64,000 nt of DNA from Ahaetulla prasina (GCF_028640845.1 NC_080540.1:137482420-137546419); one strand, 5' to 3'; shown: positions 31,268-43,583, counted from the first letter of the stretch. Notes: generated by a model from the sequence alone, not told the origin. Program-made: numbers and translations.

Positions 31268-31876
31268 ATATAGGCTGAATTATAGCTGGGGGAAAAACAT
31301 CCATGATTAAGCCAAAAGCTTCAGAGGAGAGGATCAGAACTGGCAATTGTCAATTATTTTCAACACATTTATTGTTTACCACCAAATCAAAGGTAATTAT
31401 TGTAATTATTGACATTTCATAAAACTATTAAACTATTTCATAAAATTGTTAAACTATTAAAATTACAATTTGAAAATGACAGCTGCTACAATGCCGCAAA
31501 CTACAGTATAGAAACTTTGCTACGTGCCTGCAATTTATTTAAAAGGATAATTAACGGCCCCATGTAATTATTATTTTAAAATGGTGATTGGAGTTCAGCC
31601 ATCAATGGGGTGATAGTGAAATGTTTCATTTTTTGATACAGTTGTCTCAAATTGAGTCTTCCTTTGTTTCCATTTATTTGTATAAACCAGTACAGAAACG
31701 GATTTTTACAAAAACATTATAAGGCCAATACAGATTCTACCAATGCTTTTCATTCCTTATAAATATTGATAGTAAGGTGTTTTTTTTTTTTAAAAAGGGT
31801 CTTGGACCTCATCTAATTTAATTGTATATCACAGGGGACAGTAGTAGTTTCACCCAGATTGTTCATTACTCTAAGC

Positions 31877-31982
31877 CAGAGATAGGGAACCATGGCCCTT
31901 TTCTGACTTGTGAACTTCAGGTCCCAGAATTCTGGGAGTTGAAGTCCACAAGTCATAAAGGGGCCATAGTTCCCCACCCCCG
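31877..31982. mobile_element. Palindromic hAT MITE, 106 bp
   Basis: The ends are CAGAGATAGGGAACCATGG and CCATAGTTCCCCACCCCCG, flanked by CTCTAAGC (31,869-31,876) and CTCTAAAC (31,983-31,990). Confidence 0.82.
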
Positions 31983-32605
31983 CTCTAAACCAACCATGTT
32001 ATTTTAAGTAAGTGTGAGGCCAATGCTTGCTTAAGCTTCGGCTTTCTTGGAAGCCATGCTGAGAAGTTAAAGGGATGAAAATCTAAGCAATCTTCCCACT
32101 TTGTTTTAGTTTAATCTGATGTATTATACATTTAGCTAGGAAAAAGTCTTCCTTTCTTTTGAGAAAGGAAGTGAGAACTTGGTTCCATGACAACCTGATA
32201 TTTTCCTTCTTAATATTGAAATTAAAGGGAAAAACATGTCTTGATTGACTTGATGCTGCCCAGCAATGATTGTATAGAGAAGAACATTTCTGGCAGCATC
32301 TCATGCAGCAGCTTCTTAACTGAAAAGAAGTTTATGAAATCTTGGATTTCAATTATCTTTTTATCCTTTTCGGGGCCATCAGTACCATTTAGCTTCTTCA
32401 TGCTTCAGATTGGAACTGGAATCTTTAAATGCCATGAAACTGAAATTCAAATTTTGGATTATTTGGGATTTTTTGGGGGGTTCCCCAAATGAAGGTGCTT
32501 AGGTGCAGATGTAGTTCTACAATATCACTGGAATGCTCTGGTCTGGTTAGTTTCTTCTCTCAGTAAGATTCACAGAAACACTTCTAAACCTGAATACATA
32601 AAGTG

Positions 32606-32983
32606 CAGGCACTCCCTGATTTATGACCACAATTGAGCCCAACATTTCTGTTGCTAAGCAAGACATTTATTAAGTGCGTTTGGCCCATTTTAAAACCTTT
32701 CTTGCCACAGTTCTTATGTGAATCACTGCAGTTATTTAATTAGTAACACATTGTTAAGTGAATCTGGACTTTGCTTGTCAGAAGGTTGCAAAAGGTTATT
32801 GAACGACCCCGGGACACTGGAACCATAATAATGTTATGTTGCCAAACAGCCACATTTTGATCACGTGACCATGGGGATGCTGCAACTGTCAAAGTGTGAA
32901 AAACAGTCCTAAGTCACTTTTTAAAGTGCCATTGTAACTTTGAATGGTCACTAAACAAATGGTTGTAAATTGAGGATTACCTG
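32606..32983 (+). mobile_element. TA-flanked MITE (family A)
   Basis: Starts CAGGCACTCCCTGATTTATG and ends TTGAGGATTACCTG followed by TA. The inner blocks match the other family A copies. Confidence 0.7.
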
Positions 32984-33080
32984 TAGAAAGAGAAAGAGCA
33001 GTGTCTTGTTGTAACTTTCTCTTCTATAATATGTTTTCTGCTCTTTTATTAGACTTCAGAGTGAATCTGATTGCAAAGAG

Positions 33081-33194
33081 CGGGGGTCTCCAACTTTGGC
33101 AACTTTAAGCCTGGAGGACTTCAACTTTGCTGGCTGGGGAATTCTGGGAATTGAAGTCCTTCAGGCTTAAAGTTGCCAAGGTTGGAGACCCCTG
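33081..33194. mobile_element. Palindromic hAT MITE, 114 bp
   Basis: Same family as 31,141. Perfect 8-bp duplications GCAAAGAG lie at 33,073-33,080 and 33,195-33,202. Confidence 0.9.
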
Positions 33195-33202
33195 GCAAAG
33201 AG

Positions 33203-34890
33203 GATGGCGAATTGTATGCATTCCTAACTGTTTTTATTGCATTCTTAACTCTTTTTATTGGTCTTTTGGTTTCAATCTTGCTGTAAATGAGATAATGTTG
33301 ATAGAGACACAAGAGGCATTCAACCCCACATCCCCCCCCCCCGCCTTGATACACCATGTTCAAGCAGCCAGGGCAGATGGCTGTACAACCTCTGCCTGAG
33401 CATGTCTGTTGCATGGGAGCCCCACACTTTTCCATCTGAACTGCTCTTTTTATTAGCATGTCTTCTTTAATGCTCGTGTAGGATCTGCCTTCCGGTAATG
33501 TTAATCCACTATTCTATATCTGACCTGTACCGTGGAAGGATAAAAGAATAGATTCTGACCTTTATGTGCAAAGAGTGTTAGCTCGCATATTCCTTCTTGG
33601 TGGTTTTTTTTTTCTCTCTCCTTAAGACTATTCTACAATATGCATTTACCACGGGATTTTAAAAGCTGCATTTTTAATCTACTGACAACCTGGGAATCCC
33701 CTCAGTATGTTTTAAATTCAGAAGACTATTTTCTGGATGTGTTGAGATATGTCATCTGGGCATTTGCTTAAGCTGCTTGAAGAGTTAGCAACAATGGCGA
33801 CTTCTGTTCTAAAACCATATTTTATTTCTGTTTGGCGGTGAGTGTGCCATAGTGACTGCTTATAAGAACAGAGAACATGAATACACTGTGTCACTTCTAA
33901 TGACAAGGAAAGAAGCAATATTTTGATCTTGAGCTGAAAAGCTTTCTCCCCCCTCAAGTATTTGGTTATGACTGGCATTCGTTTGCTTAGCATCTTCCTG
34001 CTCAGCTGATACCATATGAGGCAAAGCAAGAACAGCTTCAGCTAGGAAGTTTAAGAAAGGGCTTAAAGTAATCTAATGGAATTAAACTAAATCTAATGGA
34101 AACCCTAAGTCTGACTTCTAAAGCAGCATTTCTTAAGCTTTTCTCCCTCGGGACCCTTTCACACTTTTAAAAATTATGGTGAACTCCAAAAGAGCTTGTG
34201 TTTGTATGGTCTATATTGATTTATATTTACCATATTAAAAATTAAAAATTGACGCATACACTGCCACTACCACTTCTTACAATTGTTTGATTGGATTTTA
34301 ATATTATATTTTTCAGCATAGGCTGGCAAATAATTAAGATTTCATGAGCCCCCATGGGTTCATCCGACCACACTTTGAAAAACATTGTTTTAGAAGAAAT
34401 GACAATTAGAATGTGTACCATATCAGATGGGGAAAATGCTCTTAAGCTTGTGTGGCAGTAGATAAATTTTCTAAAAATGCTGAAGCAGTTCACGTTGCTT
34501 TTGCTGTTTAGTTCTTTCCAAATAAAAAAAATAACATGTTTGATCACAGGTGCTTTTAAGAATTGTCTCACTTGGATGTTATTATATTATATTTTCCAAA
34601 TTCACAGTAACAAAAGCAAAACTGGAAAAGTTGTATAATAATGACCAAGATACTGGCTGTTTTTTCGCCATCATTTAGCCTGGAAAAGTTGCACTCTTTC
34701 AATATTATCTTAGCCATCTATATTGAATATAATGAATAAAGGAAGTTTCCTCACTGCAATCTGGATACTTCTCCCTAAATCTCCCATTCTTGCAATTTCT
34801 TGTTAAAATCTTAGAAAATTAACGTAAATGGATTACTTTTTTGCCATAGTAGTTGAGTATATTACAAATATAGATTCTGTTTCATTTTCT
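33203..34890. other. No gene recognised
   Basis: AT-rich intronic sequence. A minus-strand 103-codon frame (33,718-34,029) has no recognisable motif. Confidence 0.4.
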
Positions 34891-34898
34891 GAGTCTTA

Positions 34899-35000
34899 CC
34901 ATTAATTACTATGATTTTGGATTGTCCAAATTATGTGTATATCTTTATTGAAAATAATATACGCATAATTTGGGCAATGTAAAATCATAGTAATTAATGG
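34899..35000. repeat. Hairpin-forming inverted repeat, arms about 43 bp
   Basis: The left arm (34,899-34,941, starting CCATTAATTACTATGATTTT) is the near-perfect reverse complement of the right arm (34,958-35,000, ending AAAATCATAGTAATTAATGG), with a spacer of about 16 bp. The few differences are mostly transitions. No flanking duplication was found. Confidence 0.85.
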
Positions 35001-35523
35001 GATAGATCTTGTAAAGTCTACCCATCATTATACCATTGCCCCTCCCTCAAATCTGTTTACATCCTTTTGCTTGTTGTAATCCACCCATTCATTTGCAGTG
35101 TGGCATCAAAGTCTCCTTTAGGTCAAGCTATTTTCTGCTAATAGTCTGGAAATTGTAGGTCATTGCCTTCTTTCAGGATGTTTCCTGGTGATCTTCCATT
35201 TAACACTAAGTAAGGTCAACACTACAGTACTTACTTTTGTAGTCCAGGCAAAGTTACACAAACATATGGCAAATCTGCATATTTATAGAATAAAAAGGTA
35301 CTGTTACATCAGGTTTGTACTTGTTGGAAATGGGAGCATTTTTGGAATTTTTAGCTGCTTCTAGAAAGTGGTTGCTATGGGTGGGGGATACCTCTTCACA
35401 AACACATATTTCACGAAAGGGCAAAAAAGGAAGAAGAGGAGAAAGAAAAAGAAAAGAAACCTGAGTATAAGGGGCAGAGGCCTAAAAGTTAAGCCCATTC
35501 ATATGTTCTCCCCCCCCTCTCTC

Positions 35524-35553
35524 GTGTGTGTGTGTGCGTGTGCGCGCGCGCGG
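35524..35553. repeat. (TG)n(CG)n alternating purine-pyrimidine run
   Basis: GT repeats grade into CGCGCGCG. Together with the TCTCGCGCGC nearby this is a Z-DNA-prone tract. Confidence 0.8.
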
Positions 35554-35954
35554 GCAAGATTCATTCTCTCTCGCGCGCAAGATTCATTCCCATATAGCAT
35601 GAACTTTTCTCTCTGTCATAATACGTTTTCCATTTTCTCTTTTCTCCCACTTGGTCACTATGTTGGTCTGTCTAACACTTTTTGTCTTCCCTTGTGAACT
35701 TTAGCTCTGGTCTCCTGATGTATCTTCTCCTCTAACAAGTCATCTGCTGTTTCCTCGCCTCCTATTATATTGTGTTGTCCGATTGCCACTCCCTAGTTTC
35801 TCTCCTTGCCAAATATAGGCAGTAAAGCCTGTCCTTTCCTTCCTTTTCCATATGTGTGTGTCTGGCTCTGGAACCCCTTCAAAGTGCAGCACTATTTTCT
35901 AGTGGACTTCTCTCTTTGCTATCTAAGAATGCTAATGACTTTTGTGGTCCAGAA

Positions 35955-36221
35955 CAGAGATGGGTTTCAGCAGGTTCTGACCAGTTCTGGAGAACTGATA
36001 GCAGAATTTTGAGTAGTTCGGAGAACCAGTAAATACCACCTCTGACTGGCCTCGCCTCCATCTATTCTCTGCCTCCCGAGTCCCAGCTGATTGGGAGGAA
36101 ATGGAGATTTTACAGTATCCTTCCCCTGCCACGCCCACCAAATCACGCCCACCAGGCCATGCCATGCCCACCAAGCCACGCCCATAGGACCGGTAGTAAA
36201 AAAAATTGGATCTCACCATTG
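35955..36221. mobile_element. hAT-type MITE, 267 bp
   Basis: The ends are CAGAGATGGGTTTCAG and GGATCTCACCATTG, with perfect duplications GTCCAGAA at 35,947-35,954 and 36,222-36,229. Same family as 17,790 and 21,287. Confidence 0.9.
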
Positions 36222-36275
36222 GTCCAGAAGTATCCTGGGAAATGGAGAATATGGAGATTCTCAGTCATCTAGGTC

Positions 36276-36525
36276 AAAGATGCTTTTTCAAAAGGCAACT
36301 GGACCAGTGGTGGGATTCAAGTAATTTAACAACCGGTTCTCTGCCCTAATGATTTCTTCCAATAACCAGTTTGCCAAACTGCTCAGAAAATTAACAACCG
36401 GTTCTTCCGAAGTAGTGCGAACTGGCTGAATCCCACCACTGAACTGGACTGTTTTTTTTAATGTCTTCCTTAAAGGAAAAAGAGTCCAGTTGCCTTTTGA
36501 AAAAGTAACTTTGAGATCTTCTGGG
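36276..36525. mobile_element. Short foldback related to 1281-1600, split by a hAT MITE
   Basis: TTTTTCAAAAGGCAACTGGA and TCCAGTTGCCTTTTGAAAAA form the arms. The same AGGCAACTGGAC termini occur in the 1281-1600 foldback. The hammerhead-like core is not preserved here. The 36,305-36,441 MITE is inserted in it. Confidence 0.6.
36305..36441. mobile_element. hAT MITE (AACCGGTT family), 137 bp
   Basis: The ends are CAGTGGTGGGATTCAAG and CTGAATCCCACCACTG, with perfect duplications AACTGGAC at 36,297-36,304 and 36,442-36,449. Same length and family as 47,288-47,424. Confidence 0.92.
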
Positions 36526-36813
36526 AAATAAAAATGTCAGAAACTCAGAGGCCATCTCTTCTGAGTTGCTCCTTAGTACCTGGATTTTACTTTAAAACTT
36601 TAGAAACCAAGAAATAGAACTAATAGGGTACTTGCCAAGGTCAGTAGAACTTCTTTGTCTACTCTCCAATACACAAGAATTTTCCTTGTAGTTTTAAGTG
36701 TATCCCAGCTATAACAAAGGTTGGTTCTAGCTCTTCTTTCTATGTTGTGCTTTGTGGATTTATTTGGCTTTGGGATCCACCAGTAATTTCTCAGACTACT
36801 TTCTGAAAAGTGT

Positions 36814-36814
36814 A

Positions 36815-36863
<49 letters not shown>
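36814..36863. repeat. (TG)n(AG)n compound microsatellite
   Basis: A GT run followed directly by a GA run, the same architecture as 9936-9989. Confidence 0.95.
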
Positions 36864-36867
<4 letters not shown>

Positions 36868-36939
36868 TCATATATTCCGACACTTACACAATGATATTCA
36901 TCTCATTTTAATGTATTAAGTGACCTGGGTATCCAATTT

Positions 36940-37860
36940 TCTGATGTTCACTTTCCCATTTTTGCTTAGAAGGGCTTCGATTCCAAGGATCTGCGATTAT
37001 TAGCACTCATCCTTGGAATGATTACACTTAATGAGAGTGGAAAGAACTATCAGCCTCCCCCTCACCACTGCTGCCTCTACAATCGCTTGCCTACACATGT
37101 GGAATAATTACAGGGGGAGGTTGGAGAAAGCTTGGCACCTTCCGCCAACATCATCCCACTTCTCCTCTGCGGTGACTCATCCTGAAAGCTCTCACTGTGG
37201 CACTGATAGAAGTCTTATCACCTCCGCTAGTGATGTCTGAAAATCTGCATCTGCAGCACAACAGAAGCCTTTGCTGTGAAGGGGTGCAGACATTAACCAC
37301 TTAAGCTGCATTCTGCCTGTATGAAATTAGAGCAGGAAAGGAAATGTATTCACAGCAAGGTTTTCTTTTAGCATAAAAAGAAAGTTATTAGATGCCGAAG
37401 AAGCCTGGAATATTAGCAAATCATCCCCTGAAAACCATGCTTTCAAGTTTGGGGAACCATTTTTTTCCTTTCCTCCTCAATATTATTTTATTTGTCTTGG
37501 CTATGCACAGCTAGAATTTCTGATCATGGGCTTGCTGCAGATTAACGAGTAAAATGTCATTCCAAACAGAAGAGCTGATTGCTTTATTATCTTTAAATCC
37601 ATAGGGGAGACAAGGAATTCTCCTTCAAATGAAGCCTAATTAAAATGGTGGATGTCTGTCATGTCTTGACAGCTAGAAGGAGATATGCAGGTCGATAGAG
37701 GGTGATCTTGGTCCCTGAAGCTCCATTGAGCCCCTTTACGGATGTAATTCTTTCAGATCTTTACTGCATGACTGGCTGCAGTCATAGGGAGCATAATGCA
37801 AATATAATTACTAGCAGAAGATAATTGAATGTAGAGGTATGGTTTAGTTGGTGTTCCTTG
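36940..37860. other. Repeat-free intronic block, candidate regulatory region
   Basis: No transposon signatures. It contains a palindromic E-box CACATGTG (37,094-37,101), an AP-1 consensus TGACTCA (37,173-37,179) and an octamer ATGCAAAT (37,796-37,803) beside TAATTAC. Function is inference only. Confidence 0.25.
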
Positions 37861-38131
37861 GGTTCAGTTAGGAAGTGGCCTTCTGTGAGATTCTGTTTAA
37901 CAATCTACTTCCTACTGACTGGATTATAGAGCTGCACAAAGTCATGATTAGCTATGGCGTAGTTTGTTGATCTGTATTTTCACCTTCTAACCTTGTTTCT
38001 TTGAAACTTAGCTCACACCACGTGTTAAATTGAAGGCACACAAACCACAATTATAGCTAGGCAGCTGCCACATGTAAGCTGCCACATATAACTAGGGTTA
38101 GTTGTATTGACTTATCAATGCATGACTAGAC

Positions 38132-38280
38132 CTATGACCATCATTAAGTGTTGTAAGTGTTGTACCTTGATGAAGGTATCTTTTCTTTTGTGTACACTGA
38201 AAACATATACACCAAGACAAATTCCTTGTGTGTCCAATCACACTTGGCCAATAAATTTTTTTATTCTATTCTATTCTATG
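38132..38280 (+). mobile_element. L3-type LINE 3' end with short (ATTCT)n tail
   Basis: ATCATTAAGTGTTG, then the terminal block CAAATTCCTTGTGTGTCC and TTGGCCAATAAA, ending in about three ATTCT units at 38,261-38,279. Confidence 0.85.
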
Positions 38281-38346
38281 CTGTGATGCAGGGCCTACAA
38301 CTGACAGTAACACAAGCTGTGATCTTATAGAACAACTATCTTGGAC

Positions 38347-38637
38347 TGGTAGTCCTCAAGTTAAGGACCAATGGTTCGCTACGGGTGCAGTTTTGCCAAA
38401 ATCAGGGAAGGGAGTCACTGCCAGGGTGTTCGTTTGTTTTTTGGGCAAAACAGTTATAAACCACTAGGACTAAGGGATGCTGCGAATGGCTGTAAAGGTG
38501 GCAGTGTTGCCAAATGGCCAAAGAACAGTCATGTGACTATGGGAGGGGCATGATTGTCAAAACTTCAGATTTGGGTTCCTAAATCCCCTTTTTCAGATAA
38601 GTAGCTAAGCAACCGGCCGTAAGTCGAGGACTACCCG
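38347..38637 (+). mobile_element. TA-flanked MITE (family A), shortened
   Basis: Begins CTGGTAGTCCTCAAG and ends GTAAGTCGAGGACTACCCG followed by TA. Confidence 0.68.
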
Positions 38638-38973
38638 TATCTTGTTATAATATCCTTTTTCTACCTTGCTTTGAATATATCACAGGGATCACTGCATGCT
38701 TAATTTTTAATTAAGGATTAATTATCCAGGTATGCAAAGCTTCGCTGTCTCAGGGGAGAGCTTTATCAAGAGATAAGACATTGCTGACTAGCTGATGGTA
38801 CACTAATAGTTCTAGTTGACGCTGAAGGTGATGATTAGCATTTGTACTTTTATCTTTTCTTAGGTAGCTGAAGTTATCCTGTTTGAATATCTTAATGTTA
38901 TCTCCCACAGCAATCCTGTGAAGAAGGTTGGGCTGAGAATGAGCCAAAGTCACATAGCAGGTTTCCTAACTAG

Positions 38974-39375
38974 AAGGTGGTTCTCAGGTTACGACTACAA
39001 TTAAGCCCAACATTCATGTTGCTAAGCAAAACACGTTAAGTGAGTTTCGCCCCGTTTTATGGCCTTTCTTGCCACAGTTAAGTGAATCACTGCAGTTAAG
39101 TTAATAACATGGTTGTGAAGTGAATCTGGCTTCCCTATTGACCTGCTCGTCAGAAGATCACAAAAGGTGATCCCAGGATCCCAAGATACTGCAACTGTCA
39201 TAAATATGAGTCGGTTGCCAAGCATCTGAATTCTGACCACGGAACCATGGGGATGCTGCAATGGTCCTGACTGTGAAAAAAGGTAATAGGTCACTTTGTC
39301 ATATGTCACTTTTTTCACTGACGTCGTAACTTTGAACAGTCACTAAATGGACTGTTATAAGTCGAGGACTACTTG
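38974..39375 (+). mobile_element. TA-flanked MITE (family A), full length
   Basis: Begins AAGGTGGTTCTCAGGTTACG and ends GTCGAGGACTACTTG followed by TA. The interior is collinear with 57,063-57,456. Confidence 0.72.
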
Positions 39376-40101
39376 TATAACTGGCTGAAAGCTGACTTGT
39401 GCCATGTTTCAGCAAGCATCCTGGATCCTATGAAGAATACTCTCTGTTAGGAAATTGTTATTTGTCTAACTAGTTGGTCAGGCAATATATAAACCAACTA
39501 TGTATGTTTGCAGTAGGAAAGGTATTATATTGCTTTAAGACTGTATTGCATCATCATGCATCCTGATTGGTTGAGCTCTGTAGCCAATGTACTTAAGGAA
39601 AGCTAAATTATGGTTTGGACACTACACCATTGTTACCTGCTGATATGCTGCAACTGTATGTTTGAGCTCTATGCATGATCATTGCTTGATCATGGCTATT
39701 CACTGATTCTTTAATATTTACTGACTGTATATTGTGTATTGAACTGCGTTCTTGGCTGAACCTAAAGAAGATCTGGTTTGTTGTGCAAGTCTATGTTTGG
39801 TAAGAAGACTTGATATTTGAAATATCCCTGGACTGACTGTATATGTGTATGACCTGGATTGTTTTTGGACTATGATTTTGCTTTTTCCCTAAAAGTAAAA
39901 TACTATCAAAACCCAGTCTGTCTATATAGTAACTGTTATTGTCCACAATCATTCTCAGTCGCTTTCATGCGCAATCTCAAAGGGTACTCTGCTCGATAGT
40001 CTATAACATTTGGTTGTGAGCCAATATTACCCTTAACACTCTCTCAGGGTAGTTTAGTTTGGTTCACTTCATCACAAGCTCTGCCATAATGCGGCTTGGG
40101 G

Positions 40102-40845
40102 CAGTGGTGGGATTCTGCTGGTTCTAGCGGTTTGGTCGAACCGTTTGTTAAATTGCCGGTTCGCCCCGCCCCTTGCCTCTCCCCTCCCCACCATTACTTA
40201 CTGGTGTCGGGTGGGCAGGGAGGTGCATGGATCCGGTGGGCAGTGGCCACAAGCTGCTGCCCACCCGATCCATGCACCTCGCTGCCCACCCAATCCAAGC
40301 GCCACGCGGCCACTGACCGAAGCCTGCCTGCATCCAAGCGTCTCTCTAGCCAGCAATTAAAACGCCTCGCTGGCCACGTGCATAGGGACTACCCAGACAG
40401 CTGAAAAAAGTGATTTCTGACAGGTTCTCACACTTTTGACCAGTCCTCACACTTATGACCGGTCATCATTTATGCCTGTTGCAGCATTTTGTGCATAGGG
40501 ACTACTCAGAGGGCTGAAAAAGTTATTTTTGACCTGTCCTCACACTTTTGACCGGTCCTCACACCTACAACTGTCCTCACATTTTACATTTTGCACCCTA
40601 TCTTGTAACCGTGGTGAAGAGAAGTAGTTGTGAAATGAGTGACATGATTGTTAAAAATGCTGCAATGGGCATAAATGTGAGGATAGTCATAAGTGCGAGG
40701 ACCGGTCAGAAATGACTTTTTTTAGCCCTCTGAGTAGTTTCTATGCCCATAGCCATGGCCACCCGGTCACATGACCACCAAGCCACACCCCAAAATAAGC
40801 CACGCCCACAGAACCGGTTGTTAAAAAATTTGAATCCCACCACTG
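40102..40845. mobile_element. Long non-autonomous hAT element with internal repeats, 744 bp
   Basis: The ends are CAGTGGTGGGATTCTGC and TTTGAATCCCACCACTG, with perfect duplications GCTTGGGG at 40,094-40,101 and 40,846-40,853. Inside, a GTGCATAGGGACTAC unit occurs twice in tandem (about 40,378 and 40,492) and once inverted near 40,735. No transposase is encoded. Confidence 0.9.
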
Positions 40846-40853
40846 GCTTGGGG

Positions 40854-42780
40854 TATTGTGTGAATTTCACCATGATGATTTGTAAACTCTGGATGTGACC
40901 TATCATTTTATGTGAGCCCACTCAGATTGTAGCGTGTTTAATAAACAATAGTTAAAGTGTGGCCCAATGCAGTGTTGAAGGTGAGTCCGTGGGCTACTCA
41001 GTAAACTTTGAGATGCAGTAACGGCAGTCTGTAAACTCTTAGGGTGTTGGCAAATCTGAACTATATTCTCCTTCAGGTTCTGCTAAATTAGAAGTATCGG
41101 TACAGCCACAGATTAAGGATGTTTTCTGAGTGTGTGTGTGCTGCTGAAACTGGATTTGGGCTTTGGTAGAATTGTAGTTTCTGTTCCTTCTGATACTACA
41201 AGGAGATGCTTTGAATACATGGATGGGAGTGTCAGATGTAAATAGTGATTGGTTTGTTTTGAGCAACACATTTTCATACCCGGGTAAAGTGCTGAAGCAG
41301 GATCAACCAGTTCAGATACTGGAGGAACTCCTTTCAGCACAGAGTTTGCACGTTGCCAAAGTGCTGATGCTATTTTCAGAGGGGGAAAAAAAAACCTGCT
41401 TTCCCATCAGCAGGTCCCCATCTGTGACATTCCTGAGTGCAGCATTGTAATCCTGTGGCTATAAGACGATGAATACGAATGTAAATTCCTTGGGACAAAA
41501 ATGGCATTGTTCAGGTATGGAATAAAAGGCTGATCACCTCCATGTATTTGCATCATGGCATGGGGCTTGACTTACAAAACCTGAGGAGCTGGTTTCAGTT
41601 GAGTGCCTTATTGGTCTGGGGAGTAGGAAGAAACCAGAATGCAACATGGTGATCCCAATAGCTGGGCAATACTCTATTGTTTTTTACTTTAAACGGTACT
41701 TCGGAAAAATCCAGGATAACCACTGCACTGCCCTCAATGTATTCCATGCTGTTTCCCTAATCTCTTCCTTCTGTTTTTCTACACCAACTCCGAGAGATTC
41801 CCTGCCATATCCTAGAAATTTAACATGCTAAGTCAGCTGCCCATCTCAGCTTCAAACTCAGCAATGATGCTTCCTCCCCCAGGGTTCTGTGAAAGTCATA
41901 AGAGCAAAAGTATGAAATGCAGTAGAATTGGACAAAGAACTTGGAAAAGAAACTCTTGCATTAAGAGCTCTCCAAGATCTGTGGTCACGTTTATGTTTGC
42001 CTTGCCAAGTCAAGAGAGGTGTGTGCTTGGCTGCTTCACCTTATTCTTTTTATCAAGTCCTTCAGAAGATAAAGGAATGTCATTTGAAATAAGTTTAATG
42101 TTTATCAGTTTTCTGAATTCAGCAGAGGAGTCTAATTCTTTTGTTAATTTTTAGTAGAATGTTTTCCACAAAAGTTTTTAATTGTATTTCCTCAAAGCAA
42201 TGTTGTTCCAAATAGTACTTGGATAGGGATTGTACCATAGACTGCTGGGGCTTTTTAGAGTGAAGATTCAAAAGGGCTAAAACTAAGCTTGTTTCCAGAT
42301 TGATTGGAGTTTACTTTGGAATATATTTTGTTACCTTTTCTTGCTATTATCTGATCGTGAGTTATAATATAGCTGAAGATTTACTTAAGTGCAAATAAGA
42401 TAGCATTTTCTGAAAGGGCTAAAATGCCGGCAAAAATATGGTTGCCAAGGAAGTACACAAACGTTTGAATCCTGATTACCACATAGCTTTGTTTCACTAA
42501 ACAGGTTTGCACTACTGCTATAAAAGAGCTTCATTGTTTTCTTAAAAGGATATACAGGAAAAATCTATAATAAAATATTTCAGAGTGGAATCCTCCTACT
42601 TAGGATTTCTGCCTCTAAATTATATATCTCGTTTGTCTTTGTGATGCAAACTGTCTTATCCATGTTCATTTCTATTAAAGTAAGAAGTTTTTCTAGCCAG
42701 AAAAGGGCACAATTGTTGCACCAGATAAATCTCAGCAAAGACCTTTTTGGCCACAGCTGCTACCTGTTCCTTGAACTGGA
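40854..42780. other. No gene recognised
   Basis: Intronic sequence without clear repeat signatures. A 109-codon frame at 41,825-42,154 shows no domain. Confidence 0.4.
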
Positions 42781-42789
42781 GTTGCAAGT

Positions 42790-43080
42790 TGATGAAGAAG
42801 ACCCCTAAATTATGCACCAAGCCTTAACAACAAGTCAAATGAGAAGGGGATGGGATATCAACGCCACCTGCTCAAGACTAAGGATGAATGATCTCTGGAT
42901 CCAGGGAGTCCAAATAGCCATAGCCACTCAGATTTATCAGGATTGGGTTAGAGCTTGTTTCTCCCCACTCAGACTCTTACAACTTCCAGGCCCTGGAACT
43001 CTTCATTGGCAGCATAATTTAGACATCTAGGGATTGAGATCATCATCATACTGGGGCTACCTCACCCTGAAGCAAAAGAG
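42790..43080. mobile_element. Decayed LINE-like fragment
   Basis: Shares GTCCAAATAGCCATAGCCAC-type sequence with 21,640-21,700 inside another decayed LINE-like repeat. Confidence 0.4.
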
Positions 43081-43111
43081 GAAAAGAGGACCTCAACCAA
43101 AGGCTTTATAT

Positions 43112-43583
43112 TAGCGGTTCTCAACCTGTGGGTCGGGACCCCGTTGGGGGTCGAATGATGATTTGCCAGGGGTCGCCTAAGACCATCGGAAATATGGGAA
43201 GTATACTTGTGAGTTGAAGAATCGTGCTCCAATGGTTGACTTCACAAGCCAGCTGCAGGCTCTTCAAATCGCTAGCCGAATTCGGCTTCAGGCGCGATGA
43301 ATTAAAAAAGAGAGAAATCTTTGCTCTGATGTCTCCCTCTCAAGCCAGCTGCAATCACTCCCAATCGCTAGCCTAATCTGGCTTCAGGCGCGATAAACAT
43401 AATAGGGGAGGAGTCTCCGCTTTAATGCCTCCGTCCTCAAGGCAATTGCAAGCAGTTCAGATCGCTGTGTCTGACTTCAGGCGCGATAAATTCAAAACGA
43501 AAATAATTTTATGGTTGGGGGTCGCCACATCATGGGAAATTGTATTAAAGGGGTCGCAGCACTATAAAGGTTGAGAACCACTG
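43112..43583. mobile_element. SPIN-like hAT transposon, non-autonomous, 472 bp
   Basis: The left end TAGCGGTTCTCAACCTGTGG is followed by GGTCGCCTAAGACCATCGG. The right end is GGGGTCGCAGCAC...GGTTGAGAACCACTG. These match the SPIN (Space Invader) hAT family known from tetrapods. Perfect 8-bp duplications CTTTATAT lie at 43,104-43,111 and 43,584-43,591. The interior has about three copies of a TCAGGCGCGATRAA-type unit. No transposase. Confidence 0.85.
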
